NCBI GenBank assembly: GCA_003132825.1
Contig: PKYX01000057.1
Span: 1-5,486 of the forward strand
DNA from: Acidobacteriaceae bacterium
Lineage (GTDB): Bacteria; Acidobacteriota; Terriglobia; Terriglobales; Acidobacteriaceae
Reading direction: 5' to 3'
Length of the DNA: 5,486 nt
Under the pieces are notes generated by a model, which was not told the origin of the DNA, searched no databases, and saw only the letters and a program-made list of their open reading frames with translations. Position 1 is the first letter of the stretch. Each line of letters begins with the position of its first letter. Made by a program: the position numbers and the translations under genes. This document shows positions 5,414 through 5,486 of the stretch, piece by piece.

Positions 5414-5486
<73 letters not shown>

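Overview
The window comes from a moderately GC-rich Gram-negative bacterium, most likely Acidobacteriota (Terriglobia / Koribacter-like). The main evidence is the first ~70 bases of a 16S rRNA gene at the right edge, whose wording after the universal 27F site (cagaatcaacgctggcggcg) fits that phylum as I remember it. The MCE/MlaD lipid-transport protein agrees with a double membrane. The assignment is from memory, not from a search.

Layout. Four protein genes lie on the minus strand, reading right to left from about 4445 to the left edge: a small two-helix membrane protein (DUF6526-like, 4008-4445), acpS for holo-acyl-carrier-protein synthase (3594-3971), an 800-residue membrane protein with a spermidine-synthase-like SAM-binding domain between two multi-helix membrane domains (1101-3503), and an MCE/MlaD-type lipid-transfer protein (999 to beyond position 1, C-terminus missing). 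Gaps between them are 36, 90 and 97 bp, so co-transcription is possible but not proven. A shared lipid or envelope theme is visible for acpS (fatty acid synthesis) and the MCE protein (phospholipid transport); the other two have no assignable substrate.

From 4446 to about 5413 there is almost 1 kb without a convincing protein gene. It separates the minus-strand genes from the divergent plus-strand rRNA operon. It holds an extended -10 promoter candidate (4757-4786), a structured stretch that could be a small RNA (about 4793-4975), a second promoter candidate whose -35 abuts a perfect palindrome (5141-5187), a boxB/boxA-like antitermination signal (5250-5285) and a run of strong hairpins leading directly to the 16S 5' end (5305-5405). 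This looks like a long rRNA control and leader region.

No mobile element, CRISPR array, tRNA or clear intrinsic terminator was found. The points most worth a second look are the exact 34-residue periodicity of the MCE tail, the apparent loss of the catalytic aspartate in the spermidine-synthase-like domain, and the structured region upstream of the rRNA operon.
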